NCBI GenBank assembly: GCA_936450465.1
Contig: OW388302.1
Coordinates: 54,750,959-54,814,958 of the forward strand
DNA from: Gibbula magus
Taxonomy: Eukaryota; Mollusca; Gastropoda; Trochida; Trochidae
Length of the DNA stretch: 64,000 nt
Direction of reading: 5' to 3'
Every line of letters begins with the position of its first letter. Position 1 is the first letter of the stretch. Made by a program: the position numbers and the translations under genes. Positions 1 through 11,400 of the stretch are shown piece after piece. A model generated the notes under the pieces. It was not told the origin of the DNA, did no database searches, and saw only the letters and a program-made list of their open reading frames with translations.

Positions 1-2564
1 TCATCGTCCTCCTCCAAAACAATTTATCATGCTTTAATTTGGTGGCCTTATCAATCAGAGCTTTAATTGTAGCTCGTACTTTGATATACGATTCTCTTGA
101 TTACATATGAATTTACGCAGTGATATTTCAATTGGCATTTGGGTTTATTGGGTATATATGCAAGGTTAGTGTCTAGACATGAGTTGTGCCTTATACAAGT
201 TTCTGGACAAATACGGTAGTCTAGAAATATTATCACCCGTTGACATTTAGATTGTGTTAGGATCATTGCAAGAAAATTATATAGTTTATTCTGTCTGTAT
301 TTATGTCTGATTTAACAAATCTTGAAGTTTTTTGTATTTTAGTTCATTCGAAATAATAATCATAATCATATCTTTGTCATAAGGAGAAGCAAGTAATGTA
401 GTTAAATACATAATCGATCCCTCCCAAGTGTCATCAATATCAAATATATCGATACCTTAGATTTTCAAAGGTCTCTCAGCACTGAGATAGCTGTAAAGCA
501 ATGTTACTGTATGGTAGTAATGACTATCTCCATGTGGTTATACATCTTAGCTTCATGAGGTTTTAGGTATTATACTTACGAAAATTATAATGATATTGAT
601 TAACAACCCTTGGCATGAGTTGATCAAATGTGAAAAATGTGAGGGTTTTTTCAATATATGCATGATGGTTCACATCTTTCATTATTTCGACATTGTATTC
701 TTATAAAAAGTAATTTTTGATAAACAGATTTTGAATATTTTTCACCTTTGGAGACTTCAGCGAATGAGAAAATTTGTCAAATTGTTCCACAGTGGAGGAA
801 TTTAAGACAAAGGCGGAATATTGATCCACCTCTTTGAGTAGGCAACTTGACAACTGATTTGTCACGACCCAAAAAATAATTTACGCTATTATCCCCCACT
901 CTGCGAACTGATTACGTCGTTAACCGGCTAAGTGATTCCTTGTGTTTTGTGTTACATAATTGTTTAAAGGAGATTTCATCGGACATCATTGCTATGGCAA
1001 CAGATTGTACCAAGACAAAATACTTAAAAATGAGTAATCATGAAAATTGGAATTCAAGTGTTTCGACTATTTTATGAGAAAATTTATTTTATATAACAAA
1101 AGTTCTTTGTATTGAAAGACCTTTTTTGAATAAGCCTCCATTTCTTAAAAAGAATTAAAAAAAAATATTAGGATGTTTATTTATGTTTATCTAATTTTTG
1201 AAATCTTAAAAGTCTCTGCATTCATCGTAGATATATAAACTAAACTATCGATAAACAAAATGGCAAATCAACCCAACAGAGGTTAAATAAATGAAATCCA
1301 TGAAATGAAATTTGTTATATAAAATTAGACAAATGTAAAAGCAACAAATCATACAAAAAAAACCCCAAATATTCAAATGTTAAGATCATTTCAGTGTTAC
1401 TATACTCCAGCTTTGATTAAATTCAAATTTGTACTCAAAATTCTCTTTAAAACCTTTTCAAGTACACATCAATTTTCCTCCAGCAACAAATTTCTCCTCA
1501 CTTTGTCACATGACTTGAAATCATTAGATCATTTTGAGATTTTCATCGAAAATAAAATTGCCTCAGGAGGTCTCTCCGAATGCATGAATGAAATTTGCAC
1601 TACAACAATGTGGAAGTGAATTTAAAAAAAATACATTTGAACTGGCAACAAGTGCATTCACAATATGCAGACATTTACTGTCAAATTTTCCCAACAATCC
1701 TCCATGGACTACGTATAATCACCCAAATGCAAAATGTACGTGATCGGTATGAACAATATTTTGTCTATTTTTTGCAAATTTCATTCTCCACGCAACTACC
1801 AAATTGTAAGTTTAGAATTCATTTCGTTTTTCAATTTCATTGTTACTAAACTATTAAAAAAAAGTTTCAAAATCATATCCAATTAAATTTGTTAACAATC
1901 TGCATCAGTGTTCATAATTCTAGATGGGGCCAGTTGCAATAGTGGGAAACAAGCCCACATGACTTGTGCGTTTTTTTGTCTAAAACTGTCTATGAATGGC
2001 AGTAAAGACAAAAGAAGTAGTTGGATCTGATCTGTATGAAAATCAATTGCTTGTATACAGGTAATTCATGTCTCATCAACTAAAATATTTTTGTCTTGAC
2101 CCATAATTCAGAAATATTACAGGATAGCCTGTAGTGGCCAACCCTAGAGTGTGGTTGTAATGGATCTTTATATCATATATAACAGGGCGAGACTGAATTT
2201 TCTCCATGTGAGAGGAACGTTCTCACAATTACACTTTCGCAACACATTGAAAATATTAGAGGGGATGTTGTCACGTTTATAATGATATGATGTCACATAT
2301 ACAATAAACACAGTGTTAAAAACTCGCTCAATAGGATATTCAAACAAAATATCCTATGTTGTGCCCAGTATTTTGTAAATATCCATCAATCTCATCTCGT
2401 GAAGTAGAAATAATATATTGATTTTACACTCGTGGTTGCGCCAATCGTGAAAATATGCTTTTCTACTTCACTCGATGAGATACACATGGTATTCCACGAG
2501 AAATATCAAGTATCCTCTATATATTAATAGCCACTCAGAATGGTGTTGGCACTATTAATTTACT
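1..2564. other. Upstream intron or flank, no exon found
   Basis: No coding exon is visible. I looked on the + strand for the missing first half of RRM1 (a TLFVSGLP-like RNP2 followed by a RELYLLF-like helix) and did not find it, so that exon is probably upstream of the window. Short ORFs here (for example 1377-1619) lack domains and fit AT-rich chance frames. A degraded inverted-repeat end with the GCTAAGATAGT-type motif lies near 459-530. Inverted segments around CTCATCTCGTGAAGTAG (2390-2480) resemble the foldback family seen again at 11 kb and 58 kb. Confidence 0.5.
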
Positions 2565-2576
2565 TCAACTATATTG

Positions 2577-2892
2577 GGGGGCGGGATAGCGCAGTGGTTA
2601 GCGCGTTCGGCTTCGGATCAAGAGGTCCGGGGTTCGAATCCCGCCAGGGGCACGGCAACTTTATCTGCAGTAGAGAACTGTTCTACACGCAGTCAGGTTG
2701 GGTGCAATGCTACACTGAATTTCAGTGCAGTACCACCCATGGTTCGCTAGTTCCAGCCGATGCTCGCAGGTTTCACCGCAATGCATAGCCACATGGCGTT
2801 GCGGGCTTTCTCCCTGCCATAATACTAGCAGCCGCGATATAAGTGAAATACTCTTGAAAGCGGCGTTAAACCCCAACTCACCTCACCTCACC
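2577..2892 (+). mobile_element. tRNA-derived SINE, full length with target-site duplication
   Basis: The head (about 2577-2652) is tRNA-like: a box A region around TAGCGCAGTGGTTAGCGCG and a box B match GGTTCGAATCC, which together form an RNA polymerase III internal promoter. A non-tRNA body follows, and the 3' end is a simple CTCACCTCACC repeat instead of poly(A). The element is flanked by a perfect 12-bp direct repeat, TCAACTATATTG, at 2565-2576 and 2893-2904, so this is a complete insertion. The CCA-free, repeat-tailed structure rules out a functional tRNA gene. The sequence just right of it (2905-2985) continues the CACGTGATC...CCAATCAG family, so the SINE landed inside an older repeat. 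A truncated sibling is at 10497-10631. Confidence 0.9.
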
Positions 2893-2904
2893 TCAACTAT
2901 ATTG

Positions 2905-2985
2905 TCTGTTGACGGTCACGTGATCACCTTTTGACCAATCAGATCGCTGGAAAAACACGCTCACATAATAATATGAAATATTGAA
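2905..2985 (+). repeat. CACGTGATC / CCAATCAG repeat end, copy 1
   Basis: This segment aligns with 58336-58410. Both carry TGACGG or CGACGG, then TCACGTGATC, a TTTTGACCAATCAG-type CCAAT box, then GCTCACATAATA. It is the right end of a foldback repeat interrupted by the SINE on its left. Confidence 0.65.
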
Positions 2986-3480
2986 CAAACGATTGCCATG
3001 AGTATCACATCCTTAAAACAATAGACGTTGAAAACTCTGTTTTTTTAATGTAAACACCTCTGAGGTATTAGTCACATCTGTACATCATACCAAAATATCC
3101 TAATTCAGTGGAAACACCATAGTGTGCTGAATTATAGAACACAAACAGGTCATGAGAAACATGTTAGCGCCAAGATACTTCTCCTGAGAGATAGAAGTGA
3201 GAGATTGAAGTGTGAACAATGGCATGTGATTCAAACTCTGGAAACTAACAGGGAGTCTGGTCTCCCCTACCTCCACACCTGATTCCCAGACTTCACGACA
3301 CCTGTAGATGTGTTACATCTCACATCTTGCAGAATCCACACTCAATCTAACACGTCTTCCCAGCTGTTTCCAAGTTTGGTCTGAAACATACACACAGAAT
3401 TTAGTCCATCTCCAAATACTACCACCATCATCCTGTATAAGGGCAATGATGCTTACAGCCAGAATCAAATAGGAATTGTC
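2986..3480. other. Nothing recognised
   Basis: AT-rich sequence with no supported exon, RNA gene or repeat boundary. Confidence 0.4.
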
Positions 3481-3599
3481 TCTCTTCTTGACTGAATTTT
3501 GAAGATCAACAATCTAACACCTCCCCAAACTTCTGTACAAGTTTGATGATGCATAAAGTCAAAAGCATCTTGTAACAAGCCAAAAAGTGAGCGTGGATC

Positions 3600-3897
3600 A
3601 CTAATACCCCTGACTCCTAGTGGTGAAGAAGAGATGTGCCTAATTTGAAATGGATGAGATAAATAGTTTTTCTGTAATCGATCGGACATTCTAGCTCCGA
3701 ATATGACCAAGTTAAAAAATAACAAAAAAATTTAAATTCACCAATTCGGTTTAAATTTCGCACTGCACCTCTCCCAGTGGTGAAGAAGACATGTGCCAAA
3801 TTTGAAAAGGATGAGATGAATAGTTTTTCTGTAATCGATCGGACAGACGGAATTGTTGGTATTACTAGATACCCCCAACAGTTGGACGGGGGTATGA
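3600..3897. repeat. Two-unit tandem repeat with CCCCC/GGGGG hairpin cap
   Basis: A unit of about 73 bases (CTAGTGGTGAAGAAG to AATCGATCGGACA) occurs at 3615-3688 and again at 3774-3846, a period of about 158. The second copy runs into GACGG and ends in a small hairpin, ACCCCCAACAGTTGGACGGGGGT (23 nt, about 3870-3892). The same layout, a tandem core next to a C5/G5 hairpin, recurs near 48.67 kb. Confidence 0.6.
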
Positions 3898-4375
3898 TAA
3901 TCTTTCAAATTCTCAGAATGTAAAACATCCGCTATCTAACGCATCCCGAAATCCTATTGCACGTCCTGAATGAATGTGATGAACAACCTCAGAACTTTTA
4001 AGATTTTACTGTCTACAATCTGAAATGGCCAATCTGAGATATGTTCATTCATATCTTCTATGAATTGCAATACACAAAATAATTTATAATTATATCTTTT
4101 ATCTCAAATACTTGTTTCATGCAGATGTACTGTTTATGTGGGATGATGTAAATGAAAGACAATTTTGCAGCTTTTTATTTGATCTTACTGCAAGACAATC
4201 TTAAACACCCACATTCCAATAATATTTTCACCCATTCTTTTTTAATGTCATGATGCTCCAACTGTAACAGAATTTTGTCTGATCTTACAACTCAACTTGT
4301 TCTAAAACCTCCAACTCTCAAGGCATCCCTATTTTACCGCGCCCTCTTTGGGTGTGGTGACGCGGAACGTTAATG

Positions 4376-4900
4376 TTGTCTCCTAATATCTTCTCTTTCA
4401 ATGTTTGCACTTTGAAACGTTCAGTCTTGAAATTCTTCTCTGTCCATGTTCGCGCTTCAAGTCATCTGCCGGAGCGTCTTTTTCCAAGCGATTGATTTTC
4501 CTCATGCAAATATGCCCAATGGGACAGCCACATGGACTGTTGAGGCCATCGGCTGGTAGAGCTCTGTGGAATATATTGATCTCGTTCAGCCAAGAACACC
4601 TTGAGGGATCATTCCCCCCAATGGGAGAGAGTAACGGAATCTTGTGTATTTTTCATCATGTGAAACACAGCATCAAATTATTCCTTCTCCAGTTTGCATT
4701 TTATTAACTTGAAAGACCTTGCCAAAATCTTAATTCCAAGCAAACACATTTGAATGACCTGACAAACCAAGTGAAGATCTCCCCTCCCATGTAAACATAT
4801 TTTAATGACTTGAAACACCTCGCATAAATCATCCCCCTGCGTGTGTATATCTAATTGACATGAAACATCTCCAAAACTTCTTGCCAATGCTTGTTTGACA
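4376..4900. repeat. Degenerate short tandem repeat
   Basis: Loose units of roughly 63-80 bases share a pattern of 'catttnaatgacntgaaacacct' with C-rich spacers (clearest at 4690-4880). Divergence is high, so the edges are approximate. The 100-codon ORF over this stretch has no recognisable domain and I do not call it a gene. Confidence 0.4.
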
Positions 4901-5399
4901 CTAAGATGTCCGTTTGTTCAAATGATTTAAATCTTTTGGGCGAAATATTTTGAATTGGATTGACTAGAGTGGCAGATTTGTGTTTGCGAATCTTCAAAAC
5001 ATGTTATGATCATGTTTTCAGATAATTTAAAGTAAACAATGGATTGCTAATTGTCATTGCAAGCAGATTGATTGCTTTGAGAGGGGATTACTTTTTCTTT
5101 CAAATTTTTAAAATATAGATTGAAATTTTTAGCCAAAATGACTAAAGCATGCATAATGGATTTTGATGCAATTTGCAAAATTGAAATTATTTTTGATAAC
5201 CCTAATATCTCAATTTCAGTTCTCATTCCGATTGATTTAACAGATTTCTTCAGTACAGCTGTTTTTGAATACTGCAAAGTTGAACATTTTTTGTTTCCAG
5301 GTTACCTTTGTGGTCATTTTGTTACAAATGTGCAGAGAGGATGATACCTAAAAACAAATTGGGATATCGCATATTAAATTTGAACACTGTCATTTTCAG

Positions 5400-5453
5400 G
5401 GATTTGAAAATGGTTTGTTAAAAGTAATGGGAAAACCTGGGAAAAATAACTGC
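5400..5453 (+). CDS. RBPMS/cpo/mec-8: Alternative exon A of RRM1 (GFENG version)
   Basis: The acceptor is cattttcag and the donor is gtaagta. The exon is 54 nt, phase 0 at both ends, encoding GFENGLLKVMGKPGKNNC. It aligns without gaps to exon B 411 nt downstream (10 of 18 residues identical: G, E, LLKV, K, G, K, N), and the two occupy the same place in RRM1: strand beta2 and the beta2-beta3 loop just before RNP1. The identical length, phase and position are the signature of exon duplication and mutually exclusive use. Including both would keep the frame, so exclusivity, if real, must come from splicing control and not from frame loss. The canonical family residues (GYEG, TNKNG) are replaced here, so this is the derived version. 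No transcript evidence is available to me. Confidence 0.82.
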
Positions 5454-8400
5454 GTAAGTACAAAGTCAACAGGCACAACTTTCACAGGCATTAATTCATG
5501 CGATCCGTCACAAACAGGATCACCGTGCGATCACTGCGCGATCACCTTGCAACAAGGGAGACTACCCTGAACAATCACTCTGACACAATCGCTTGGACAC
5601 TCCACACCACAAAAATTACTCATAGAAAATGTTATTGACTTTTAGACTTTTACTGAAACTAGCGTTTCAGGTCAAGGGTCAAAATTAGTTTAGTTTGATC
5701 TAGACAAGGGGTCACATTGCATCACCACAAGCATGTAGCTGCCTAATTTTTATTGCATATGACACAACTAAAAATCACCTGACATGCTCAAAAAGCCGTA
5801 ACACAGTCAGACGTCATAGACGGACTAGGTTCTGAGCATCACTTGCACTATTTTGTATTTTCAGGGATATGAAGGTTCACTACTCAAGGTCACCAACAAA
5901 AATGGCAAAAACACATCAGTAAGTATTCACTGTCACAGTTGTCTCCCTTTCATTTCTGGCCAATTTCAAATTTCATCCTTCATGTGATGGCCATTTCATA
6001 AATTGTCAGACTTTAGCAGCTATTTTGGAATTTCTAACTTTAGTTAGCAGCCATTTATTCAGAAACTGTCTAATAATGTCAGAAGGTATCTTTTTCATAA
6101 AAATTAAGATTTGTGAGGGAGCCAGCTGTTGAAAAAGACTCTTCTCAAAGTATACATGATATTGTAAGCTCTGGAAAATGTGACTTAAAATATTTTTATT
6201 TGACTTTAGCTCTAAACATTCCCACATTGCTGCATTCTGTGGTGTGGTAACAGATGTTTTTGTATCAAATTTTAAAACAAATATTTTGGTGAAGACAACA
6301 AAATAATTTATGTTTAGAAACTTTACAATTTCTTCAGAGCTTATAATTGCAATTGAATTGTGCATGGTGTTGGGTATGGCATGTCACTGCAGGGAATGCT
6401 CAAAGCATGGAAACTTGTTTTCAATTTTCAGAATTTAACAAAATTTCCATCTTTCAGGTCTTATTAGTTTTCATGTTTCAAACTTTTTGAATTCTCCAGA
6501 CAAATGCCAGTTTTTAAATGTCAGTGCCATTATATTTGTGTCAAATGGTGTTAAAATTATTTGGCATAACATATTGTTGTTGTGAAACATGTTTGTAGTT
6601 GTTTTCTTATTGTTTCTGTTGATAAATGTTTGTAAATGGTTCAAACATGAATCTCTCTTGATGTACACTTTAAACTCTATTAAATTATATAAAAGAGTAA
6701 ATGGTTAATTAAACAAACACATCATAATTCAACAAACTATGCTATCACAATTTCATGTTGAGTTTTGTGTTGTTCTGGTGATTATCTACCTTCCCTCGGC
6801 AAGGCATAACTTGAACCACTCTCCATCACTGGCTTATGTAAGCCTTGTCACATTTATTAAATGTCTCTGTGCTAGTGAATCAGAGTCCATCATGCAGTGC
6901 TCCGATATGTTAGCACAGGAAAGTTATGGAAATGCTGCAAGTTTGAATTAGCCGGCGATGGAGACTGGCGTGAGTTATTCCTTGAAGAGAGAAGTTGGCG
7001 ATTACCTAATTAAAACTTCTTGAATGTTCTGTACAGCTTGGTGGTGTTTAGTCTTTGTTTTGTTTATGTTGCTTTTTGTGCGTAATCCGCTGCTAAAAAT
7101 GTTGAAATATCGTGTGACTTCTGTGATATGTATATTTGTCATTTTAAATTTCTCTCTGCTTGTTGCTTTTTTCTTAGTTTGATAGTTATGTCATCAATCT
7201 GTTTTTCTTATAATACTTCAATTTTAGCTTATCATTATTATGTTTTTGTGTTTGTTTTGTAGTGAAGATACAGTTATGCAAATAAGAAGTACTCCCTCTT
7301 ACAAGAAAGTTTTGTGTATCGAGAATTCTCTAGTGTGTTTCTAGAAAGAAACCACTGACTACCCAAAACATTTACCAGTGTACATCTGTAACTTTCTTGA
7401 TACTTTCTTTATTTGTCAACTGTATATAATATTCCAGTGTTATTTGGAGAAAAATAATGTGAATTTCTAAGTTTAAATTCTGTTGTTTCCAGCCGGTCGG
7501 ATTTGTCACGTTTATTTCCCGTGTAGCAGCTGAATCGGCAAAACAGGATCTTCAGGTAATAATGAAAATGATAATAATTGCAATAATAAATTCCACTTGC
7601 TGTGTGGGCTGTGCGGGGAGTACCTGACTTGTGTTGTCTTTCTAGTAAAGTCTTATGATCAAATTATTTCCAGCTCACATCGTGAAAATTTATCTAACAA
7701 TGTATAGCACACATCAGAAGGAGATTATTTGAGATTGGTAACAGTTATCAACTACATCCTTTTTCACTATGCCTACAGCCAAATGAATAAAACATTTGAA
7801 ATCAATCAATCAATTGTTTATATATATCTCACTGAAGTATACCAAGTCTATTTGTTATGCCCTATTATTAAACCTTGCATGACTTGTACTTGCAGGGTGT
7901 CCGATTTGACCCTGACCTTCCACAGACACTGAGGTTAGAGTTTGCAAAGAGCAACACGAAGGTGACGAAACCCAAGCAGCAATCACCTCAACCTGCTGCT
8001 ACCCATCCCACCATCATACACCCGCTCACAGGGCGTAAGTATGCATGTCCTCACTCCACCCACACTGACACACCCTGGTCCATACTGTGGGTCAAAGCTC
8101 TATAGAAATCTATAATATATATATCAACATTCTGGCCTGTATGAAACGTCTTGCTCAAGGACAGTAATTATAAGCAAGTGCGAGTTTACCGTAAACAGGT
8201 CACATTCATATCAATTATCCAAAAATGGGATGAAATAATTAAAAAATGATTAAACATGATTAATATTTAGAATATATGAATTATCATGCATGTTTTGTGA
8301 CATATTGAAAATATGTCCAGTCAGATGTTGTTTACCCTGACCAGATGTATCTGGAAACCCGGCTATCCTCACAGTAGTATTACAAAACTTCTCAATGCAT

Positions 8401-11400
8401 TGTTTTGCAAATGATAATTTTCTTAATCGCACAACTTGCTTTCTGCTGTAACCAAGTCGTGTGTATAAACAAGATCTGACTGTATTGAGTATTTATCAAA
8501 GGATACATAATATTGAATGAAATTAATCAAATTATTTGTTGATTAACCTTTAGGCGAGGAAAGAATATTTAGTTGGTTTACGGATTCTCCTACAGTGATT
8601 TTGATCAAATTTGGAAAAAAATTATTGTCATAATCCCTCCCAAATAAAAATGTTGCCAATTATTTCCTCCCCATAACCGATGAACTAAAAATATAATTGA
8701 AAATTGATAATATTCTGTGCCTGTTTTTCTTACCGGTACCTGAATATTTTTCATTTACACTAAACCAAGTTGCTCCCTCTCCTCCCCTCCTGCCGTCAGA
8801 GTTGGGCCCAAAAATATCCTTAAACCAAGTCATTCATTATTTCTTCTTGTAAAAAATCATTATAAATGATATAAATTTTATTTTACCATCTATTATAAGG
8901 TGTTTGATGATATCTTAACATTAATTTATATTAATATATCAATATATCAGTCAGCAGTAATGACACAACCTGTAGAAAATATTTCATAATTTACCAGTGT
9001 TTGAAATAAGCTTCAAACAGTCTGATGGTGTGCTTATTTCAAACAGTCTGATGGTGTAATTTGGTGAACTCTGCTGGCTGGTAGGCAAGACAAAGATTAA
9101 GGACTCAATATTTAAGTATTTAATAGTTCATATTCTGGGGCCATTGCACAAAACAACCTTATTTAACGCTAAGGTTAAATATAGTAGCTAGTAACATTGA
9201 GTTTTGTGTAATGGCATTTAAATCAATAGAATACTTAAATACTGAATTTTGGGTTCTTTTTTGTTGATTTTATATTGTAAATTGAAGATTCAATGTAGAT
9301 ATGTCCATATAACATGTTTATTTCTCTGATACATATTTATACATTTTAATATAACTTTATGCACTGTGAATGGTACCAAGGTATTGTAATCTGTACAACT
9401 GCACCTATGAGTAAATTTTAACAATTTAACAAACGCTTTTGCACGAATGTGCTTTACATGTCCGCACCTCTCCTGCATTTCTTGGTGACTGAGAAATAAC
9501 CCTCCTTCTGCAAAACAAAACCATCACAAACCAGTTTTTTCAAAACCCTTGTCTTAATAAACCCTTTATCCTACCAAGAGTCAGGTCAATCCCTGTTCCA
9601 AACTTTTAGTGCTGAATTTTTTTCTAGAATTATTCCAAAAGAATGGAAGAACAAGTCTTCTAAGTAGAGTAGTGGATTTTTCTTCCTGCAACTGCAAAAT
9701 ATGAAATTATTTCAGAAATGCAAGACTTGACATTATTCCTGTTACCACAAAATCTAAAAATGCTACCCTTTATCCCTGATCTGAATTTTTTCCTGATTGT
9801 ACACAATTTTGTGAGCTTCTTCTAATATGAGATCTGAAATTACAAATTACTGAAAATACCCTGTTAATAGATAATAGGGATTGGTTTGTGGCCCCAGTAA
9901 GCTGGAAACTTGCTGAATCAACAGATATTGGGTTAACAAAGTCCTTATATTTTACCTATTTGTACTTCCAAGGTGTGATGGCTGCTTTCAACAAATTTAA
10001 AATCTCTATATCTAACAATAATTATAAATTCATGTTGAATGCTTGAAGAAATTAATTCTTATCTTTTTATTATCTTAAAAATAAAATTGTCAGCTATGAT
10101 ATGATATAAAATGGGAAATGGTATAGATTTAAAATACACGTATATACATTGTTAACAGCTTTGCAAAACACTTCGCACAAATTGATTAATATTCAAACTA
10201 TGTACTTAACATAATCAAAATAATTTTGGATGAAATCTTGAACTAAATCTCTGGAAAGTGTTTTAATTGAAGTATAAGAAGTTCCATAATAAGACCATCC
10301 TGAGAATTCATTTTGAAAAAGATTATTCAGAACTGAAATTTATCTCATGTTCAGGACAGCTTGCACCCCTCTCGCTGGTGTTCAGTCAATATGCACATCC
10401 AATAGATGTATCAAGTTCATAATTAATTCCAATATCATAAAGAGAAATCATAGAAGAAAAATTAATAATTATATGAACATTTTCTTACCAAGCAGAGGGG
10501 GGCAGGATAGTGCAGTGGTTAGCGTGTTAGGCTTCGGATCAAGAGGTCCATGCAGTAATACTAGCAGCTGTGATATAAGTGAAATAATCTTGAAAGCAGT
10601 GTTAAACCATAACTCACCTCACCTCAACTCAATCGGGCAAAGATATGACGGGTATTAAAGTTTTCGTAATGGTCATGGGAATTGTGCTTTTTGATTGGTT
10701 GACGGAACGACTTTACGCCAATACATGAATTGCTAAGCTGTATTATTTTAATTAAATCACATAGATGAAAAATTTCGAGCATACCTATTTCAAGTCACAC
10801 GTCAGTAAAACATATAAAATATAAAATCATGTTCTAACTATCAAAGATAGTGAATTTGTGTCTTCTTTTTCGATTTTTTTCGCATTAAAATGATCTTGGG
10901 TAAGAAAAATAATAACCACCTCGGTGATCGAATTATCTGTCCCTCCTGAATTATTATGCCAAACTCCTCGCTAAAGCTCGGAGTTTATCACAATAATTAA
11001 CTCAGGACAAATAATTCGTTATTCCTTGCAACTCATTGATTATACTTATAATATACTTTTTCAAAACTCAATTGTCAGACTAACTTCGGTAAAGTTTTTC
11101 ATAATACATTCGTAATTATTTTTCTCGGGCCAATAAACACAGGTATTGAACGAATTCACCAGTCGATTATTTTTTTATGTATGTAACACAGAAACGAGGA
11201 GAATACTAAAATACAGTTAGGACTGTGGTCAAATGATGTCATGATAACAATAGCTTGACATCATGCAACAATTGTTTGACATCACTCAAGTCAATACTGC
11301 TTTTGGTCAGACTTGGGTCCCCTCTCGACCAATCAGATTGCTGGAAAAATATGCTGCAAGTCAACAGTACCATAGCCAAAAATTAACCCAAATCTAAAAC

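Noticed and set aside
2578..2652. Possible tRNA gene
   Set aside because: Box A and B are present but the sequence runs into a SINE body with a CTCACC tail and target duplication, so it is a SINE head.
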